A DNA stretch of 7,086 nt from positions 1-7,086 of the forward strand of contig JAKVCF010000120.1 of assembly GCA_022447335.1 (NCBI GenBank), in the 5' to 3' direction. The notes below the pieces were generated by a model that saw only the letters and a program-made list of their open reading frames with translations, made no database searches and had not been told where the DNA came from. This DNA comes from Planctomycetota bacterium. GTDB taxonomy: Bacteria > Planctomycetota > UBA1135. Below, piece by piece: positions 1 through 6,606 of the stretch (within the stretch, counting starts at the first letter, position 1; every line of letters begins with the position of its first letter). A program made the position numbers and the translations under genes.

Positions 1-116
1 TTTTCTCCCTTAGCAGCGAACTTTAGGTTTGCACGCAGGGCACGATAGGCTTCAGCGGCCGGGGATTCTGGGTCATCTCGCAGTGCAAGAAAGTGTTTTG
101 ACTTACCGACCCGCGA
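1..116 (-). CDS. BY-kinase (Wzc/CpsD-type) domain, N-terminal fragment, in frame behind a TAG and without a standard start codon
   Basis: Reading leftwards from base 116, in the same frame as the chain-length gene that ends at 119-117, 38 codons are open to the window edge. The peptide runs from SRVGKSKHFLALRDDPE into SPAAEAYRALRANLKF. That second string is the conserved entry segment of bacterial tyrosine kinases (Wzc C-terminal domain, CpsD/CapB/YwqD), which lies just before the Walker A motif. Walker A, A', B and the tyrosine cluster would lie beyond the window. No ATG, GTG or TTG occurs in frame between the TAG and base 1; the only near-cognate codons are CTG at 83-81 and 38-36. An ATG at 76-74 is out of frame and closes after 17 codons. 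Such kinases phosphorylate their own tyrosine tail and cycle the Wzz/Wza machine during polymer assembly. The family call is solid. Whether this is expressed as a separate gene, by readthrough, or is a broken half of a fusion is open. Confidence 0.75.
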
Positions 117-119
117 CTA
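117..119 (-). other. In-frame amber codon between chain-length and kinase modules
   Basis: The minus-strand triplet TAG follows ...FRKGPA and is followed in the same frame by TCG CGG GTC and the kinase-type peptide. It sits in the linker between the GLPQLGVIP segment after the second membrane helix and the SPAAEAYR segment of the kinase, where Gram-negative fused proteins have a variable linker and Gram-positive systems are split into two genes. TAG also ends the polymerase and aminotransferase genes here (2601-2599 and 3934-3932), so it is an ordinary stop codon in this locus. Confidence 0.85.
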
Positions 120-1796
120 GGCCGGGCCTTTGCGGAAATCTGGGATGACGCCGAGCTGAGGTAGGCCGGTGATGCCTTCGAGTTGTGCCGCAGTAAAGAT
201 GCGACGCGAGTTCGACTCGCGAAAGACTGAAAGGACAATACCGATGGTTAGGCCGATTAGAATGCCAATCAGGCCGTTTAGCCGGACATCGGGCAGCAGG
301 CGTGCGCGAGGTGGTACCGCCCAATCGATTACATCGACTTGTTCGACCGCGGCGGCTTCAAGGATTTTTGCCTGCTGCAGTTGGGTGAGCAGTAGTGAGT
401 AAATATCGGCGAACGCTGTCGTTCGGCGCTGGAATCGAGCAAGCTCGCGCTCTGAGCGGGGGAGCCCGCCGAGCTGATTCTCATAGCGCCTCAGAGATTC
501 GGTGAGGCTCTGGTCTTTGCGCTTTAGTGATTCAGCCTGAGCCGAGAGGCTCTCTTGGATTTGTGCGCGAGTCTCCTTAATCTTCCGACGGACATCGATT
601 AACGGCGGCCACTCATCAGTAAACTCCAAAGCAAGCGAGCGTTCTTCCACCAAGTAGCCACTTAGCAGGCTGGCCATGGCAGAAGTCGCCGGACCGAGAG
701 CTCCCATTGAGGCGATCTGGTCAGCGCTCGCATCGGGCGCGAGAGCGGCATCCCTAAGTTGCAGCTGGGCTTCTATTTCAAGTCGGAGGCGCGCGCGCTC
801 CAAATCGAGGCCTGACATCTTATTAACCAGCGCGATGCCAGTTTCTGTCAGCATGGTCGCGCCGCTTTTCTCCTGAAATCGAACCAGCTCATCTTCAGCA
901 TCTTCGAGCTCGACCTTTATGCGCTCTACCTCCGATTCGGTGAAGTTGACCGTGGCAGATGCGTTTTGGGTGAGCCGATCTCGGTTGTAAGCGATATAAG
1001 CTCGGGCCAGCGCATTGACTACACTTGCTGCACGATGCGGGTCTGTATCAGTGTAGGCAACTCGCAAAACGCCTGATCCGCGCTGGGTCTCTGAAATTCC
1101 AAGTCGAGAAATTAGGCTTTCGATAGTTGCGCGACGGGTTTTCCACTGCAGCCGAAATGTCCGGCCCTGCAACCCTTGAGAAGGTTCAAAGTAGAGAGTT
1201 TGGTTAAGAAATCGAATCGGTTTGCCTGGGGCTAGGTCAAAGGTCTTTGCCTTACGCCCGAAAAGGTTGCCAATAGCTAACTCGATTTGGTTATCGGTGA
1301 CAAACTTGACCGTGATCTCTTGTAGTGCAGAGTGTTTTGGCTCGCCTTCAAGGTGGACAACTAAGCTCCCCTTTGGGCTTGGGGCGCCAAGCAAGCGGCG
1401 GCGTAGCGTCGAAGCCGGCCAATAGCTGTCCAAGTCGTCGACTACTGTCGTGAGGCCAAGGCCAAGGCCTGTAGCCCAGTCTGGGACATCGACCGCCGTG
1501 GGCGGTGCGGCGACTGCGTTGGCGAGTTTCCGAGAGCGGATAACTTCGATCTCGGCAGCCGCGGGGGGAGCTTGGCTGATAGAGGCTAGTTCACCGAGAA
1601 TCCCGCTAGTCGCGGCGGACTCTTTGAGCAGCAGCCGTGCTTCTGCGCGGAATGTCGGCTCGATAGAGAAGGAGTAGGCGAAGACGCTCACCACGGCCAG
1701 CGCGGTGGTCATAACTACTAGTAATTTATGCCGGGAGATTATCGTTAGATACTCTCCGATCTGAACTGTCTCTGCCGAGGATCTCGAGTCGTTCAT
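117..1796 (-). CDS. Chain-length determinant, Wzz/GNVR family (membrane half of a Wzc-type co-polymerase)
   Basis: The 559-residue inner-membrane protein would set polysaccharide chain length and couple Wzy polymerisation to export. TM1 is at about residues 25-45. A large periplasmic region follows (about 46-505), with likely coiled-coil stretches near 285-345 and 400-440. A GNVR-type segment runs from GLPRSERELARFQRR (444-458) to about residue 480. Then comes a proline-containing approach (PPRARLLPD) and TM2 at about 506-526. The cytoplasmic tail (527-559) has RRIFTAAQLEGITGLPQLG, the usual linker leading into a BY-kinase domain. The length to TM2 exceeds that of E. coli Wzc, with extra sequence around 100-240. 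The ATG at 1796 lies 20 bases after the export-protein stop. No clear Shine-Dalgarno is present, but an N-terminal tail followed directly by TM1 supports this start. The frame continues past the TAG into kinase-like sequence, so the protein may be the truncated front of a fusion. Confidence 0.92.
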   Translation of the reverse strand: MNDSRSSAETVQIGEYLTIISRHKLLVVMTTALAVVSVFAYSFSIEPTFRAEARLLLKESAATSGILGELASISQAPPAAAEIEVIRSRKLANAVAAPPTAVDVPDWATGLGLGLTTVVDDLDSYWPASTLRRRLLGAPSPKGSLVVHLEGEPKHSALQEITVKFVTDNQIELAIGNLFGRKAKTFDLAPGKPIRFLNQTLYFEPSQGLQGRTFRLQWKTRRATIESLISRLGISETQRGSGVLRVAYTDTDPHRAASVVNALARAYIAYNRDRLTQNASATVNFTESEVERIKVELEDAEDELVRFQEKSGATMLTETGIALVNKMSGLDLERARLRLEIEAQLQLRDAALAPDASADQIASMGALGPATSAMASLLSGYLVEERSLALEFTDEWPPLIDVRRKIKETRAQIQESLSAQAESLKRKDQSLTESLRRYENQLGGLPRSERELARFQRRTTAFADIYSLLLTQLQQAKILEAAAVEQVDVIDWAVPPRARLLPDVRLNGLIGILIGLTIGIVLSVFRESNSRRIFTAAQLEGITGLPQLGVIPDFRKGPA

Positions 1797-1816
1797 ATTT
1801 CGGTCTAATCGGAAGA

Positions 1817-2593
1817 TTAGTCGCGGCGGATGTTTTCAATTAGAACGATGTCGCGCGCCGTTCCCACAGGAAGTGAGATGAGTTGGAGTAGCGGAACAAG
1901 GTCACGTGCAGCTTGGCCGACTTCAGCCCAATCCCGCTGTGTCACAAAAATAAGGTCGCCATCTCGGACAGGGGTTGTAGAAAGCGGGTCGAGATTTTCG
2001 GTGTCGAAGAGCGTAAGGTTCTCTTCAGCGATTGGGCCGCGCACAAGAGCAATGTGATTCCGGTCCGCATCCGTCGTATAGCCGCCGGCCATTGCAAGCG
2101 CTTGGATGGCCGTGATTGGCCGGTTCATTACGAATGCGCCGGGCTTGCGGACCTCCCCGAAGACATAAAAACGATGCGCGTTTTGCTCGAGGAGCGAGAT
2201 ATCAACTCGCGGGTCTAGTAGGTACTCCGCAAGGCGCAGCTGAATTTCGTCGCGCACTTCGAAGATTGTGCGCCCAGCGGCAACGACCTCACCAATCACA
2301 GGGAGGGAAATTTTTCCTGAGGCGTCTACAGGCGTGCCCGGCGTATTCGCCCGGTAGATTGAGCTTCCTAGTTCGGGGTGTTTCCAAACATTTACGCGTA
2401 CCACATCATTTGGCCCAAGTGGGTAGTCGAAAACTTGTGGCTCTCCCCAGGCGGGAGTCTCCGTTTCAAGCATCTCACTCTGAAGCACGACAGGCGGCTC
2501 ACTACTACATGCGCTTAGTAGCCAAAGCCACGTGACCGCTCCTAGCAGCAGGCTAGGGGGCGGGATTCGTGCGCTAAGGGGTCGATGGCTCAT
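1817..2593 (-). CDS. Polysaccharide export outer-membrane lipoprotein, Wza family, short form
   Basis: The 258-residue protein begins with a lipoprotein signal: hydrophobic residues about 14-27, then lipobox LSAC with acylated Cys29 followed by Ser, which suits outer-membrane sorting. The poly_export (PES) domain covers about 55-135, with GPNDVVRVNVWKHPEL at 60-75 and GKISLPVIGEVVAAG at 93-107. One SLBB-type domain follows (about 141-220), with YVFGEVRKPGAF and a TAIQALAMAGGYT stretch. A C-terminal helix-like segment (about 222-250) is a candidate for the membrane-crossing helix. E. coli Wza has about 379 residues and two SLBB domains, so this is a shorter, single-SLBB form, as seen in many exopolysaccharide loci. 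The role is to form the periplasm-to-outside channel, working with the neighbouring chain-length protein. The ATG is 5 bases beyond the polymerase stop. It is the only start that keeps the signal peptide. Confidence 0.93.
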   Translation of the reverse strand: MSHRPLSARIPPPSLLLGAVTWLWLLSACSSEPPVVLQSEMLETETPAWGEPQVFDYPLGPNDVVRVNVWKHPELGSSIYRANTPGTPVDASGKISLPVIGEVVAAGRTIFEVRDEIQLRLAEYLLDPRVDISLLEQNAHRFYVFGEVRKPGAFVMNRPITAIQALAMAGGYTTDADRNHIALVRGPIAEENLTLFDTENLDPLSTTPVRDGDLIFVTQRDWAEVGQAARDLVPLLQLISLPVGTARDIVLIENIRRD

Positions 2594-2598
2594 AGGCC

Positions 2599-3858
2599 CT
2601 AGGATTCTAGGGCCGCCTCGGCGCGCTCGCCGACCGAGAGCCTTTGCGGCGCATCTCCCTCAAGGAAGAGGATGCCTGCTGCGCAATAGCTGAAGACCGG
2701 GTCAACTAGGACTCCATGCTTCAGTGAATCAGCGAGGTACGCGATCATTGCAAGGGTGAGGCACGCCTCAGCGCGGTGGAATTGTCGGGCGCGCACACCT
2801 GCGCGGATTGAAAAAAATCGTTTCGCAGTTACCCAGCACAGTGCGACGAAGGCGAGCGCTCCCACGATCCCGTAACGGAAGAACAGGAGCATGGGCGTGG
2901 TATGGACGTGGTGAACCGTGCCAAACTCGTTGATGTTGTTGGCATTAGAGCGGATCGGAACGAAAGCTGCCCCGTGGCCTGCCCCGAAGATGTATTCGAA
3001 AGGAGTCCATTTGTTGCGGATGTGGTTAACCACATCGTGTACCTCATTCAATCGCTGATTGATCGAAGCATCTTCTTCGCCAGCTAAGATGCTCGAGATT
3101 CGCATCGCTTGCATTTGGCGCTCAAGTACATGCTGCGGAAGCGCCATTGCTATCAAAGTCAATGCGATTAATGCGCTTCCAACATAGAGGCTTACAGCTC
3201 GCCATCCGCCCTTCAGGAAGTACGCCAACACGCCTAGTATGGCGACTTGCGCCATGGCCGAGCGGTATCCAGAGCTTATGGCAGCGTAAGAAACGAATAG
3301 TAGTGCAGCGCCGATGACCCAAGTGCTATGGCGGGCGGCACGAAAGGCAAAAGAAGTCCACACGCTGGCGATGAGGAAGCTAGATGGCTCCACGTGTCGA
3401 TCGTTACCACTAGCGCCCGAAATCGTGCCGAGGAAGGCGGCTCGAAGGAGGCCAAGTGTGAGCAGGCCAATCGCTGGGCGGTCTTGGAAGACCGCGGGAT
3501 GGCGGAGCCCTAGAACCAGTATCAAGAGAGGAAGTACGAGCGTAGAGAAATCACCGATGATGTAGATAGGTATCGGCGGGCGGTGCGTGAACGCTGGGAA
3601 AAAGGGGACTATGCAGAGTAGGCTCCAGAGAAAAGTCAGGCCCCAGCGGCGTCTCGATAGCTTTACTGTTGCGATCGTGAGTAAAAACGCCGCTGCGGTC
3701 AATGCGATAAACGCAGTATGGACCAATCGCTGCGTTGTCGTGACATAGAACTGCAGTGCAAAAACCGCGTGGTAACCTGCCAATCCAGCTGGCAGCAGCC
3801 ATACGAGAGGGGAATGCCTGCTCGTATCTTGGTGGGTGGAAGTCAGCTGCCCAGCCAT
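2599..3858 (-). CDS. Wzy/O-antigen-ligase-type membrane protein (putative polysaccharide polymerase)
   Basis: The 419-residue protein has about 11-12 hydrophobic segments. They start near residue 18 and break at a long hydrophilic loop at about 241-318. This is the Wzy_C/O-antigen ligase layout. SSGYRSAMAQVAILGVLAYF (195-214) matches the family's SGSR-like motif leading into a helix. The large loop carries FGAGHG (291-296) and VHHVHTTPM (315-323), the conserved His-containing loop end just before the next helix. In this locus it most likely polymerises undecaprenyl-linked repeats in the periplasm; a ligase role is possible, because the two share a fold. I chose the ATG at 3858, the first standard start after the aminotransferase stop. 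A start at 3996 would add 46 hydrophilic residues and overlap the upstream gene by 65 bases. It ends in TAG, 5 bases before the lipoprotein gene. Family confidence is high; polymerase versus ligase is inference. Confidence 0.87.
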   Translation of the reverse strand: MAGQLTSTHQDTSRHSPLVWLLPAGLAGYHAVFALQFYVTTTQRLVHTAFIALTAAAFLLTIATVKLSRRRWGLTFLWSLLCIVPFFPAFTHRPPIPIYIIGDFSTLVLPLLILVLGLRHPAVFQDRPAIGLLTLGLLRAAFLGTISGASGNDRHVEPSSFLIASVWTSFAFRAARHSTWVIGAALLFVSYAAISSGYRSAMAQVAILGVLAYFLKGGWRAVSLYVGSALIALTLIAMALPQHVLERQMQAMRISSILAGEEDASINQRLNEVHDVVNHIRNKWTPFEYIFGAGHGAAFVPIRSNANNINEFGTVHHVHTTPMLLFFRYGIVGALAFVALCWVTAKRFFSIRAGVRARQFHRAEACLTLAMIAYLADSLKHGVLVDPVFSYCAAGILFLEGDAPQRLSVGERAEAALES

Positions 3859-3931
3859 GTCGGAAAGAGAAGACCCTTGTGGGCAGCCAGTAAGCTGTCC
3901 CGCGCGGGTGATGATTGATTCTAGAGGCGGA
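3859..3931 (-). other. 73-base gap between aminotransferase and polymerase genes
   Basis: This is the only sizeable intergenic space in the window. It holds a 10-base palindrome CCCGCGCGGG (3899-3908). It also holds one arm of an inverted repeat, GGGCAGC at 3881-3887, whose partner GCTGCCC (3846-3852) lies inside the polymerase gene. The two arms bracket the chosen polymerase ATG in a 28-base loop. There is no U-tract after a stem, so no intrinsic terminator is evident. I see no convincing promoter; a TAGAAT box (minus strand, about 3923-3918) has no good -35 partner. Confidence 0.4.
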
Positions 3932-5083
3932 CTAAACGCGAGGGAAGGCTGCCGGTCGTGTCGGAGTTGCGAGCATGGCAGAGACCACACGCTCACGTTG
4001 TTCTCCAGTCAGGTTGGAGCCGCTTGGCAGGCACAGGCCAAGCTCGAAGAGATGATCGGCTACTTTGCCGCCGATGCAAGGGGATCCCTGGAAGGCTGGC
4101 TGTTGGTGCATGGGCTTCCAAACCGGGCGGGCCTCGATGTTGAGGCTTTCAAGGTGTTTGCGTACTTGTTCGCGGCTAGCGCCAAACTCTTTAGGATTGA
4201 TGAGTACGCAGGTTAGCCAACGCGTTGACCGGAAGCCCTCGGGCTCTGGCATGAAATGAATACCAGGAGTGTCGCCGAAGAGTTTGGTGTATTCGTCGTA
4301 GTTCGCACGGCGGGCATCGACCCGTTGGTCTAAGACGTGCAGCTGCCCACGGCCCACTGCGGCGAGCAGGTTGCTCATGCGGTAGTTGTAGCCGATCTCT
4401 TTATGTTGATAGTGAGGCGCAGGCTCCCGGGCTTGTGTCGAGAGTTTGCGGGCTGCTTCGGTAACAGACGGGTCGTTTGATGTGAGCATGCCCCCGCCCG
4501 AGTTCGTAATAATTTTATTCCCATTGAAAGAGTAGATGGCGAAGCGGGCAGAGGCGCCAGGTTGTTCGCCGTGGTAGCGTGCCCCGAGCGCTTCGGCAGC
4601 GTCTTCGATCAGGGCTATTCCGTACTTTTCGCAAGCGTCGGCAATCGGCTGAGTATCCGCAGCCTGTCCATAGAGGTGGACCAGGATGAGAGCTTTTGGA
4701 AGGTTTCCGGTCGCAGCCCGACGCTCCATTTCCTCGCACACAAGAGCTGGATCCATATTCCAGGTGGCGTGGTCAGAGTCGACAAAAACAGGGGTCGCGC
4801 CGACATAATAAATCGGGTTGATCGTGGCGGAGAAGGTGAGGGTGGAGACCAGCACCTCGTCTCCTGGGCCAACGCCAGCCAAAATCAATGCGAGGTGGAT
4901 TGCGGCAGTGCCAGATGAGAGCGCGGCTGCGTGGCACGCGCCCGTGACCTCACAAAATTCTTGTTCGAAGGCATCAACATGGGGGCCGAGAGGGGCAATC
5001 CAGTTGGAATCGAACGCGTCGAGCAAGAGCTCGCGTTCCTGATCGCCCATGTGCGGCGGTGACAGATAGATGCGTTCGTTCAT
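3932..5083 (-). CDS. PLP-dependent sugar aminotransferase, DegT/DnrJ/EryC1 family (EpsN/PglE-like)
   Basis: The 383-residue cytosolic enzyme should transfer an amino group from glutamate to a nucleotide-linked 4-keto-6-deoxy sugar. The N-terminus, RIYLSPPHMG then SNWIAPLGPHVDAFE, closely resembles EpsN and PglE, which make UDP-4-amino precursors of bacillosamine-type sugars. Catalytic features: SSGTAAIHLAL (56-66) for cofactor phosphate binding; IEDAAEALGA (159-168) with Asp161 for the pyridine nitrogen; and SFNGNK (185-190) with Lys190 as the likely Schiff-base lysine. GYNYRMSNLLAAVGRGQL (231-248) is the usual substrate/dimer segment. Length is normal for the family. The start ATG (5083) overlaps the stop of the phosphoglycosyl transferase gene as ATGA, suggesting translational coupling. 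The matching 4,6-dehydratase and acetyltransferase are not in this window, so the exact sugar is inferred. Confidence 0.94.
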   Translation of the reverse strand: MNERIYLSPPHMGDQERELLLDAFDSNWIAPLGPHVDAFEQEFCEVTGACHAAALSSGTAAIHLALILAGVGPGDEVLVSTLTFSATINPIYYVGATPVFVDSDHATWNMDPALVCEEMERRAATGNLPKALILVHLYGQAADTQPIADACEKYGIALIEDAAEALGARYHGEQPGASARFAIYSFNGNKIITNSGGGMLTSNDPSVTEAARKLSTQAREPAPHYQHKEIGYNYRMSNLLAAVGRGQLHVLDQRVDARRANYDEYTKLFGDTPGIHFMPEPEGFRSTRWLTCVLINPKEFGASREQVRKHLESLNIEARPVWKPMHQQPAFQGSPCIGGKVADHLFELGLCLPSGSNLTGEQRERVVSAMLATPTRPAAFPRV

Positions 5084-5724
5084 TCTGGGAGCAGTCCATC
5101 GACCAGCGGCTCGAGTCTAGGCGTGAAGTGCGACAGCAGCGTCGCAAGCACAATCAGGAAGTCGAGCCGTAGGCTGTAGGCCTCGAGGTAGCGAAGGTTC
5201 ATTTGAACTTTCGCCGGCCATAAAACCTCGTCATTGTAGCCTTGTGGGTCGCCTTGCTGATTGAGCAACTCTTCTTCGTTGCGAAGGACGACGCTGGCAA
5301 GGCCAGTGATCCCAGGGCGGAGGTGGAGGAGCTTTGCGTTGGATCCGCGCAGCTGGTCGGCATAGCCAGGTACATCTGGGCGTGGCCCGACGAAGCTCAT
5401 CTGGCCGATTAGTACATTCCAGAGTTGGGGGAGCTCGTCGAGCTTGGTGTTGCGGAAAAAGGCTCCGAGTTTGGTAATGCGCACATCGTTACCAGCGGTA
5501 ACCGTGGTGGCAATGTTTTCAACTTCGCGCATAGAGCGGATCTTGATCACACGGAAAAGGCGGCCGTGGCGGCCTACGCGTTGCTGCAAAAAGAAGCCAT
5601 TGCGCCGCGTATCGATTGTTGCGAGCAGCCAGCAGGCGAGGATGAGCCAACTACAAATAGTCAGCCCGACCAGGGCTCCGAGTAGATCCAAAAGTCGTTT
5701 TAGTAAGCGCTGCGAGGGGCTCAT
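5080..5724 (-). CDS. Undecaprenyl-phosphate phosphoglycosyl transferase (small monotopic bacterial sugar transferase, PglC/EpsL-like)
   Basis: The 214-residue enzyme would start repeat-unit synthesis by moving a sugar phosphate from a UDP-sugar onto undecaprenyl phosphate at the inner leaflet. KRLLDLLGALVG (9-20) leads into a single re-entrant or membrane helix (about 12-35). FFLQQRVGRHGRLFRVIKIR (44-63) is the family's conserved segment, with KIRSM where KFRSM/KFRTM is usual. TKLDELPQLWNVL (93-105) has the catalytic Asp96-Glu97 dyad. SFVGPRPDVP (110-119) and LRPGITGLASV (135-145) complete the signature. It is a small PglC-size form, without the N-terminal multi-TM region of WbaP/WcaJ. The start at 5724 was chosen because it overlaps the sulfotransferase stop as ATGA and puts the KRLLDLLGA motif at the N-terminus; an in-frame 96-residue upstream extension is arginine-rich and lies over the sulfotransferase gene. 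Its neighbour, the EpsN/PglE-like aminotransferase, suggests a bacillosamine-type first sugar. Confidence 0.94.
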   Translation of the reverse strand: MSPSQRLLKRLLDLLGALVGLTICSWLILACWLLATIDTRRNGFFLQQRVGRHGRLFRVIKIRSMREVENIATTVTAGNDVRITKLGAFFRNTKLDELPQLWNVLIGQMSFVGPRPDVPGYADQLRGSNAKLLHLRPGITGLASVVLRNEEELLNQQGDPQGYNDEVLWPAKVQMNLRYLEAYSLRLDFLIVLATLLSHFTPRLEPLVDGLLPE

Positions 5725-6605
5725 GCGGCAGGGATGGATTCTGCCCAGTTCAAGAGATCGGCGTGCTCTTCGCTGATATGGGCTGCCAGCTCTGGCTCGA
5801 GCTTCATTTCCCAGTCGCCCATGTTGCTGGCACGTACGGATGCAGTGGCTTGCTCCAACTCTTCGGTCGACCAATCTTCTCCCAGGAAGGCCCCGATTCG
5901 CGTGAGCTCCTGTACAGGTTGAGTAGTGAAGGCTTCGTAGCGCAAAGACAGGTGGCGTGATTCTGGAAGCTCGGCGAGCGCATTGCGAGTCGATGAGACG
6001 CAAGTAGCCCATTGCTTAGAAATGACTGCGCCGAGCGACATCTGCTTGAGATCTTCGGACATGCCGGGGTAGCGAGGCCCCCAGCTCCCCAGCCGATTTT
6101 CAGTGCTGTGCAGGCGGTGCAGTCGCGTGGCTAGGTAACGGAAGCCGTAGTAGGGCATGTCGCGAAGAGGTACGTAACGTGCCTTTTTCAAGATGTAGTC
6201 GAGGTCGAGCGAAGCCGTCCAACGCTTTGTGGCTGAAGCTGTCACATCTCGCCCATCACGAGCGATATGAAGAAAGCGTGCTCGGCCTTGGAGTGCGCGG
6301 TCTACATAGGGAACCCGAAGCGTATTAGCACAGGTTTTTTCGACAATATGGGCCGCATGAGAACGTTTCCATTGCGCATGAAATCGCTTGGCAAGGAACC
6401 GCTGATAGCGCTCACTCGCGCGTTCAACAGGTAGTGCATCATTTGGCCAGTCGCGACTGCCATGACGCCAGATGTAATTGATTTCGTCGCAAGGCCATGT
6501 TGTGTAGCCCGGCAGTGAGGCCAGAACATCCCGAAGCATATTTGTGCCAGAGCGCCCGGCTCCAAGGATGACCAAGGGCTGCCACGGAGGAGTGCTGGGG
6601 GACAT
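5721..6605 (-). CDS. PAPS-dependent sulfotransferase
   Basis: The 294-residue protein has the two PAPS-binding signatures of the sulfotransferase superfamily. VILGAGRSGTNMLRDVLASL (12-31) is the 5'-phosphosulfate loop, and FLHIARDGRDVTAS (111-124) is the 3'-phosphate motif with its conserved Arg and Ser. VEKTCANTLRVPYVDRAL (88-105) matches the KT..N segment common in bacterial members. RYEAFTTQPVQELTRIGAFL (222-241) is the usual C-terminal region. No signal peptide or membrane helix is seen, so it should act in the cytoplasm, adding sulfate to a sugar or to the lipid-linked repeat before flipping. The acceptor cannot be read from sequence. The ATG at 6605 is one base past the flippase stop and places the PAPS loop near the N-terminus as usual; a 65-residue upstream extension would overlap the flippase gene in another frame. 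It is followed by an ATGA overlap with the phosphoglycosyl transferase gene. Confidence 0.92.
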   Translation of the reverse strand: MSPSTPPWQPLVILGAGRSGTNMLRDVLASLPGYTTWPCDEINYIWRHGSRDWPNDALPVERASERYQRFLAKRFHAQWKRSHAAHIVEKTCANTLRVPYVDRALQGRARFLHIARDGRDVTASATKRWTASLDLDYILKKARYVPLRDMPYYGFRYLATRLHRLHSTENRLGSWGPRYPGMSEDLKQMSLGAVISKQWATCVSSTRNALAELPESRHLSLRYEAFTTQPVQELTRIGAFLGEDWSTEELEQATASVRASNMGDWEMKLEPELAAHISEEHADLLNWAESIPAA

Positions 6606-6606
6606 G

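Noticed and set aside
70..116. Readthrough-stimulating hairpin after the TAG (GGGTC pairing with GACCC)
   Set aside because: Only five pairs around a loop of more than 30 bases; too weak to argue for function.
117..119. Possible recoding of TAG as a sense codon throughout the organism
   Set aside because: Two neighbouring genes (polymerase and aminotransferase) end in TAG at sensible positions just before the next gene, so a global reassignment is not supported.
23..238. 71-codon minus-strand reading frame across the chain-length/kinase junction
   Set aside because: It lies in a different frame from both the chain-length gene and the kinase motif, and its peptide shows no family features. 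The kinase-like sequence is in the chain-length frame.
2116..2535. 139-codon plus-strand reading frame
   Set aside because: It is antisense to the export lipoprotein gene, whose PES and SLBB motifs are clear; the peptide is arginine-rich and has no recognisable domain.
3899..3908. Perfect palindrome CCCGCGCGGG as a terminator or operator
   Set aside because: It can form only a 3-bp stem with a 4-base loop, has no T-tract, and is single-copy in the gap; chance in GC-rich DNA is enough.
3915..3950. Internal promoter with a TAGAAT -10-like box
   Set aside because: No acceptable -35 element lies 16-18 bases upstream.
3859..3996. 46-residue N-terminal extension of the polymerase from an ATG at 3996
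   Set aside because: It would overlap the aminotransferase coding end by 65 bases and add a hydrophilic segment before the first membrane helix, unlike the family.
3836..4216. 126-codon plus-strand reading frame
   Set aside because: It is antisense to the end of the aminotransferase and the start of the polymerase gene; no motif and no supporting start signal.
5725..6012. 96-residue extension of the phosphoglycosyl transferase
   Set aside because: It is arginine-rich, overlaps conserved sulfotransferase coding sequence in another frame, and small transferases of this family begin just before the KRLLDL motif.
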